A stretch of DNA of 64,000 nt from Hyphomicrobiales bacterium. Lineage in GTDB: Bacteria > Pseudomonadota > Alphaproteobacteria > Rhizobiales > Rhizobiaceae. Of the stretch, positions 59,370 through 64,000 are shown piece after piece; positions within the stretch are counted from its first letter, which is position 1; each line of letters starts with the position of its first letter. The position numbers and the translations under genes were made by a program. The stretch lies in NCBI GenBank assembly GCA_900467185.1, contig UBPA01000009.1, positions 1 to 64,000 on the forward strand, in the 5' to 3' direction. The notes under the pieces are model-generated. The model saw nothing but the letters and a program-made list of their open reading frames with translations. It made no database searches and was not told the DNA's origin.

Positions 59370-59404
59370 GAATGGCCCGTCTGCACCCCGCAGGCGGGCC
59401 ATTC
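59370..59404 (+). terminator. Hairpin after rplY
   Basis: GAATGGCCCGTCTGC and GCAGGCGGGCCATTC make a fifteen-pair stem (one T-G pair) with a five-base loop. No T-run follows, so it is either a Rho-dependent end or an mRNA-stabilising structure. Confidence 0.6.
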
Positions 59405-59543
59405 TGCATTCCGCCCAGACGCTTTCGCTTCAATAACATTTAATGCTTTTATGATCATGTTGCCCCGGGTCGTGCGGCATGCTCCATCATGCGGCACTGT
59501 GCAGGGAACAGGCGATGGCACGGGTGTTTTTCGAGGCGAGACA

Positions 59544-61916
59544 ATGATGCATTCTGTGGAACATCGCTTCGTCGCGATCGTCTGCGGCGCCATGCTGGTC
59601 TTCGTCGCCCCGCTGATCGTCCTCTTCCTCTATCTCTCCTCCGGCCGCATCGAGCGCGAGCATCTTGCCAATGCCGAGGTCATGCTGGATGCCGGGGCGA
59701 AAGCTCTGGCAAAACCGCTCTGGGACTTCGACACGGAGGCCATGAACCAGATCGCGCGTGCGCTCGCCGCCGACGGCAACATCGCCTTCGTAAAGGTCAC
59801 CGGCACGTCGGCCGGCCTCTCGGCCGCCTATCCCGTCATGGACAACGAAACGGCGGGGCAACATGCGGTCCTCTCGCGCGATATCGTCTATTATGCGCCG
59901 ACAGGCCGGAAGTCCGTCGGCACGGTCGAGCTGCATGTGCGGACCGGCGGTCTCCTCAGCCGTTTCGGCAACGACGAGCTCGTCATCTTCGCCATCCTCA
60001 TCGTCGCCATCGCGGTGGTGTTCATCGCCGCCATCATCGGCAACCGCATCACCGTCATCCGGCCGCTCCTGCGCCTGACCGCCGCCATCGAGATGAGCCG
60101 GCTGTTCGGGTCGCGCCAGCGGGTCGAGTGGGAATCGGACGACGAGATGGGCGCGCTGGTGCTCAAGTTCAACGAGATGCAGAGCCGTCTGGAGAACGAG
60201 CAGAACGCCCTTCGTCGTGCCCACGCCCGCTCCACCGAGATCTACAACCTGACCCCGGCCATGCTGTTCTCGATCGATCTGGAGGACCGGATCGTCGCGG
60301 TCAGCAATTTCTGGCTCAGCAAGACCGGCTATGCGCGGGAAGCCGTCATCGACCGCCTGTTCTCGGACTTCATCGAACCCTCGGCCCATGAGGCCTATCA
60401 CGAACGCCGCATCGCCGCCGGCCTCCAGAACACCTGCGAGGTCACCGTTCCCTTCGTGAAGGCGAACGGCGAGACAATGACCGTGTTGATCCAGGAGACC
60501 ATGACGCTCGGGCACGGCCAGACGGAGGACGCAGCCCTTGCCGTCATGACGGATATCACGGCGCTGAAGCAGGCGGAGAACCGCAACCAAGTGCAGGCCA
60601 TGACGGACCACCTGACCGGCCTTCTGAACCGTCAGGGCTTCGAGGCGGCGCTGGATGCGGGCATCCGCAAGGCCGACGAGCGATCGGGCGAGCTCGCCTG
60701 CGTCTTCATCGATCTTGATCGCTTCAAATGGATCAACGACAATTTCGGCCATGCCGTCGGAGACGAGGTTCTGCGGCAGGTCGTCTCCCGCGTTCGCGCC
60801 AACCTGCGGCCGGAAGACACGATGTCGCGCATCGGCGGCGACGAGTTCGCCATCCTCATCAACGGCGAAAATGTGGAGACCCTGGCAAGCGATATCGGCG
60901 ACAGCATCTGCGCGGGCCTTGCCGAACCGATCACGGTGCGCGGCACCGAGCTGTCGGTCAGCTGCAGCGTCGGGATCGCGCTCTACCCGATCCATGCCGA
61001 GAACGCCTCGGATCTTCTGCTCAAATCCGACATCGCGATGTATGCGCGCAAGCACGGTGGCAAGAACGGCAAGCAGATGTTCGACACATCCATGCTCGAC
61101 GCTGCCCGCGAACGCCACGAGATCGCCCAGTACATCGAAACGGGTCTGCGCGAGGACTGGTTCGAAGCCTACCTCCAGCCGATCGTCGGCATGAGCGACG
61201 GCCGCATCGTCGGCTTCGAGGCGCTGATGCGTCTGAACCATCCGGAAAAAGGCATTCTCGCCCCGGCCCGCATCATCGGCATCGCGGAGGAAACCGGGAC
61301 CATCGGCCGCATCGGCGAGCGCATTCTGGAAAAGGCGATCGGGCATCTGGCGGCCATCTCCCGCCTGGAAGGCACCGGCGAGACCTATCTCGCGGTCAAC
61401 TTCTCCCCGATGCAGTTCGAGACCACCCTGCCCCACAAGTTGGCGGCGCTGCTTCTGAAAAACCACGTCGCACCGAGCCGCATCGTGATCGAGATCACCG
61501 AAGCCGTTCTCATGCTCGACAGCCCGGATGTGCATGCCGTGCTGAAGCAGCTCGGCGAATTCGGCTGCCGCATCGCGCTCGACGATTTCGGCACGGGCTA
61601 TTCCTCGCTCAGCTACCTCAATCGCTTCCCCGTCGATATCGTCAAGGTCGATCAATCCTTCACGCGGTCGCTGACGGCCGATGAGGTGGACGTCCGCCGC
61701 AAGAGCCGCATGCTCATCAAGGGCATCCGCACCATCTCCAACCAGATGGGGTACGACACGGTGGCCGAGGGCATCGAGACGCTCGAGGACTGGGAACTTC
61801 TGAAGAAGCTCGGCATCGACTATGGCCAGGGCTACTTCTTCAGCAAGCCGATGCCGATCGGCGAGATGCTGAAAATGCTGGAGAGCCATTCGGAAGCCAA
61901 GGCGACCTCGGGCTGA
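59544..61916 (+). CDS. Membrane GGDEF-EAL protein with periplasmic sensor, HAMP and PAS
   Basis: A 790-residue protein. Helix 1 (about 9-30), a periplasmic domain (31-150), helix 2 (152-174), HAMP, a PAS domain (about 225-345), GGDEF (350-510) and EAL (525-770) follow in order. GGDEF is intact (SRIGGDEFAIL) and has an RxxD inhibitory site five residues before it (RPED). EAL is intact (GFEALMRL and DDFGTGYSSLSYL). Both activities are therefore possible, with product feedback. GAGG lies nine bases before the ATG at 59544. The next gene, 46 bases on, encodes a periplasmic binding protein that may feed its sensor domain. Confidence 0.92.
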   Translation: MMHSVEHRFVAIVCGAMLVFVAPLIVLFLYLSSGRIEREHLANAEVMLDAGAKALAKPLWDFDTEAMNQIARALAADGNIAFVKVTGTSAGLSAAYPVMDNETAGQHAVLSRDIVYYAPTGRKSVGTVELHVRTGGLLSRFGNDELVIFAILIVAIAVVFIAAIIGNRITVIRPLLRLTAAIEMSRLFGSRQRVEWESDDEMGALVLKFNEMQSRLENEQNALRRAHARSTEIYNLTPAMLFSIDLEDRIVAVSNFWLSKTGYAREAVIDRLFSDFIEPSAHEAYHERRIAAGLQNTCEVTVPFVKANGETMTVLIQETMTLGHGQTEDAALAVMTDITALKQAENRNQVQAMTDHLTGLLNRQGFEAALDAGIRKADERSGELACVFIDLDRFKWINDNFGHAVGDEVLRQVVSRVRANLRPEDTMSRIGGDEFAILINGENVETLASDIGDSICAGLAEPITVRGTELSVSCSVGIALYPIHAENASDLLLKSDIAMYARKHGGKNGKQMFDTSMLDAARERHEIAQYIETGLREDWFEAYLQPIVGMSDGRIVGFEALMRLNHPEKGILAPARIIGIAEETGTIGRIGERILEKAIGHLAAISRLEGTGETYLAVNFSPMQFETTLPHKLAALLLKNHVAPSRIVIEITEAVLMLDSPDVHAVLKQLGEFGCRIALDDFGTGYSSLSYLNRFPVDIVKVDQSFTRSLTADEVDVRRKSRMLIKGIRTISNQMGYDTVAEGIETLEDWELLKKLGIDYGQGYFFSKPMPIGEMLKMLESHSEAKATSG

Positions 61917-61962
61917 ACAGAGACAGGCGCCCCCGCGCGGGCAGCAAGGAACAACGGCAGGC

Positions 61963-62742
61963 ATGCAGCACAGGCGATCTTGGCAGACACGGGGAGTGAT
62001 GGCATCGGGCATGGCGCTTCTGGGCGTCCTTCTCCCGACCATACCCGCGCTTGCGCAGTCCCCAAAGATGCCGGAAACTCTCCAGACCCTCGCGCTGCTG
62101 ACGGAGGAATATCCGCCCTTCGCCTTCACGCAGGACGGCGAGATCACAGGCTCCTCGGTCGATCAGGTTCGCCGCATCATGGCGGAAATCCATCCCGATT
62201 ACACACTCGACATCGTCCCATGGGCCCGCGCGATCGCCACGGCGGAAACCGACCCCGCAACCTGCGTCTTTACGACGACACTGCTGCCGGAACGCATCAG
62301 GCGCTTCAAATGGGTGTCACCCCTGAACATCGATACGCTCATGCTCGTCGGCCGCGCCGGCGGCAAAGCCCTCCCCCGCTCCGTCGAGGCCGCCAAGGCC
62401 TTCACCGTCGCCGTCCACAAGGACGACCTGGGCGAGATCTTCGCGCGCGCGCAAGGGTTTCGGCATGTCGACACGGCCCCGAGCGTCGATCTCTCCCTGA
62501 AGAAACTTCTAGCCGGCCGCGTCGATCTCGTGCTGTTGACCCGCAAGACATTCGACGACCTGCGCAAACAGGGCGAGCCGCTCGAAGGGATCCTCGACGT
62601 GGAAACGTACCGCGCGGGCATCGCGTGCAACAAGGCCGTGCCCGACCGGCTGATCGCCGACATGCAGGCCGTGCTCGACCGGCTGATCGCGGACGGCACG
62701 CAGGCCGAGATGGAGCGTCGCTACGCCAATTCGGCGAAATAG
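61963..62742 (+). CDS. Periplasmic solute-binding protein, family 3
   Basis: A 259-residue exported protein with a signal peptide (1-31, ending ALA) and an amino-acid-type binding fold (TEEYPPFAFTQDGEITGSSVD in part: EEYPPFAF, then VPWARAIA and RRIMAEIHPD). It resembles orphan family-3 proteins, often fused or paired with sensory proteins. No ABC permease or ATPase is near, and it follows a GGDEF-EAL gene by 46 bases. A role as a sensor partner rather than transport is inferred. Confidence 0.82.
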   Translation: MQHRRSWQTRGVMASGMALLGVLLPTIPALAQSPKMPETLQTLALLTEEYPPFAFTQDGEITGSSVDQVRRIMAEIHPDYTLDIVPWARAIATAETDPATCVFTTTLLPERIRRFKWVSPLNIDTLMLVGRAGGKALPRSVEAAKAFTVAVHKDDLGEIFARAQGFRHVDTAPSVDLSLKKLLAGRVDLVLLTRKTFDDLRKQGEPLEGILDVETYRAGIACNKAVPDRLIADMQAVLDRLIADGTQAEMERRYANSAK

Positions 62743-62875
62743 GTCCCTCCCGACGTCTCCGCCGCGCGAACCGGCTTGACACGGACGGCCCTGCGGGGTG
62801 CAAGACATCGGCTGAACAGCATGCGCCGGCGAAAGCCGCCATGCACCCGAACCGGCGACCGACCCGAGACGAAAC

Positions 62876-63592
62876 ATGCTGATCTTTGCAGGACTGGGCA
62901 ATCCGGGCCCGAAATATGCGGGAAACCGCCACAATATCGGCTTCATGGCCCTCGACGCGATCCATCACCGTCACGCCTTCTCGCCCTGGTCGAAGAAGTT
63001 CAAGGCCGAGATCGCAGAAGGCGACCTCGCGGGCGAGCGGGTGCTGCTGTTGAAGCCGCAGACCTTCATGAACCTGTCGGGCGAATCCGTCGGCGAGGCC
63101 ATGCGCTTCTACAAGGTTCCGGTGGGCGGCGTCGTTGCCATCTATGACGAACTGGATCTCGTGCCCGGCAAAGCCCGGCTGAAGACGGGCGGCGGCCATG
63201 GCGGCCACAACGGCATCAAGTCCATGGACGCCCATTGCGGCCGCGACTACCGTCGTCTGCGTCTCGGCATTGGCCATCCCGGCGCCAAGGAGCAGGTGGA
63301 ACGCCACGTTCTCGGCGACTTCGCCAAGGCCGACCGCATCTGGCTGGACCCATTGCTGGAAGCGCTCGCGGACAATGCGGACATGCTGGTCAAGGGCGAG
63401 GATTCGCAGCTGATGAACAAGCTCGCGCTCGCAACAGGCAGCCCGCCACCGGCCGAGCCGGTGCAAAAGGCAAAGCCCGCCGGCCAGTCACACATCCGCG
63501 CGGCGCGCAACCATGCCCAGCCCAAGATCCTGCCGACGACAGGACCGATGGCGGACATGCTGAAAAAGATGTTCGGCAACAAGGACGAATGA
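62876..63592 (+). CDS. pth: Peptidyl-tRNA hydrolase
   Basis: Pth frees tRNA from stalled peptidyl-tRNA. The 238-residue product is longer than E. coli Pth (194), with an extra basic/Pro-rich tail as in other rhizobia. Motifs are [18 protein letters not shown] (catalytic His), [12 protein letters not shown] and [16 protein letters not shown]. The start at 62876 ([11 protein letters not shown]) is standard. The two signalling genes before it separate it from rplY. Confidence 0.96.
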   Translation: MLIFAGLGNPGPKYAGNRHNIGFMALDAIHHRHAFSPWSKKFKAEIAEGDLAGERVLLLKPQTFMNLSGESVGEAMRFYKVPVGGVVAIYDELDLVPGKARLKTGGGHGGHNGIKSMDAHCGRDYRRLRLGIGHPGAKEQVERHVLGDFAKADRIWLDPLLEALADNADMLVKGEDSQLMNKLALATGSPPPAEPVQKAKPAGQSHIRAARNHAQPKILPTTGPMADMLKKMFGNKDE

Positions 63593-63629
63593 TCCGCCCG
63601 AAACGGTCAAGGCCGCGCCGACGCGCCGA

Positions 63630-63938
63630 TCACTCCTCCGGCTCGGTCGTCAGCATCATCGGAAACCCGGCTTCCTTGGCAAGGTCCGTCGCCTCCTTGG
63701 CCTTCGTCTCCGCGATATCCCGCGCGCAGACGAGAAGCACGCAGGACCCCATCTTGTGGGCCGTCAGCATCATCCGGTAGCCGGTCTCCTCGCTCATCCG
63801 GAAGACGATCTTCAGCACCATGATGACGAAGTCACGCGGCGTGTAGTCGTCATTCAGAAGAATGACCTTGTAGAGCTTCGGCCGCTCGAGCTTCGGCTTG
63901 ATCACGGTCTTCGGCGTGGTGGTGGTATCATCGCTCAT
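63630..63938 (-). CDS. clpS: ATP-dependent Clp protease adaptor ClpS
   Basis: A 102-residue adaptor that brings N-degron proteins to ClpAP. After a flexible N-terminus (TTTTPKTVIKPKLERPK) is the core YKVILLNDDYTPRDFV, with the conserved Asn-Asp that holds the N-terminal residue, then MLTAHKMGSCVLL. AGAAGG lies eight bases before the ATG at 63938. Rhizobia often have two clpS copies; which this is cannot be told. Confidence 0.94.
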   Translation of the reverse strand: MSDDTTTTPKTVIKPKLERPKLYKVILLNDDYTPRDFVIMVLKIVFRMSEETGYRMMLTAHKMGSCVLLVCARDIAETKAKEATDLAKEAGFPMMLTTEPEE

Positions 63939-64000
63939 GGGCAAGTGCCTTCTGACGGAAAGGCCCGGGTGCAGGCATGCCGCTATATCACATCGGAAGC

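Noticed and set aside
59487-62147. An 886-codon minus-strand frame opposite the GGDEF-EAL and binding-protein genes
   Set aside because: It is a shadow frame of low-complexity composition; the plus-strand products are clear.

Overview
The window is GC-rich chromosomal DNA of an alphaproteobacterium, almost certainly a member of the Rhizobiaceae (Rhizobium, Agrobacterium, Ensifer and relatives). The strongest signs are the block trxB, a LysR regulator matching LsrB, two tandem AbcR-type small RNAs and an ArsR gene, the LpcC/LpsB-type LPS-core mannosyltransferase, carA and carB lying several genes apart, and a palindromic mosaic repeat of RIME type. No insertion sequence, prophage, CRISPR array, rRNA or tRNA gene was seen, so the region reads as stable core chromosome with a few accessory insertions.

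Layout. 1-2.0 kb: 3' part missing dnaG, and yqeY, both leftward. 2.3-13.6 kb: carA and carB (rightward) enclose four leftward genes, a MATE pump, an MFS pump, a Tat-exported PhoX-like protein and a YpfJ-type zinc metallopeptidase. 13.7-14.5 kb: a decayed DUF2283 cassette and a small conserved-looking gene. 14.7-20 kb: greA with a structured leader, then an LPS-core cluster of four transferase-like genes plus an Lrp regulator. 20.3-24.5 kb: trxB, lsrB, two sRNAs, arsR and an old-yellow-enzyme gene. 24.5-31.5 kb: transporters, aspartate aminotransferase, small membrane proteins, a cold-shock gene, a BA14K protein and a metallo-beta-lactamase-fold hydrolase. 31.8-34.6 kb: MarR regulator, OmpR-type response regulator and EnvZ-type kinase. 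These converge on a four-gene leftward operon (34.6-37.9 kb) made of a PilZ protein, two TadE-type pseudopilins and a TadG-like protein that carries a repeat array.

38.2-47.5 kb holds housekeeping genes: csaA, proC, ybjN-like, ubiK, lgt, a MidA-type methyltransferase, pgeF, an M24-fold protein without metal ligands, a lipoprotein and prs. 47.5-51.6 kb is a surface-glycan module: a small flippase-like protein, a methyltransferase and a dolichol-phosphate-sugar-synthase-like GT2 in one leftward operon, with a divergent multi-pass GT-C-like protein. 51.6-54.9 kb is an aldehyde dehydrogenase locus with DUF779 and an AcoR-like regulator that has no AAA+ domain; it also contains a 29-codon membrane ORF. 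55-56.3 kb is benE. 56.3-62.7 kb has two c-di-GMP enzymes. One of them, with a solute-binding protein, sits between rplY and pth. The window ends with pth and clpS.

Two themes recur. The first is cell-envelope work: LPS core, the glycan module, lgt, pgeF and BA14K. The second is c-di-GMP: two GGDEF-EAL proteins and a PilZ protein heading the Tad-like operon. The best candidate for a little-described system is the PilZ-TadE-TadE-TadG/repeat operon.
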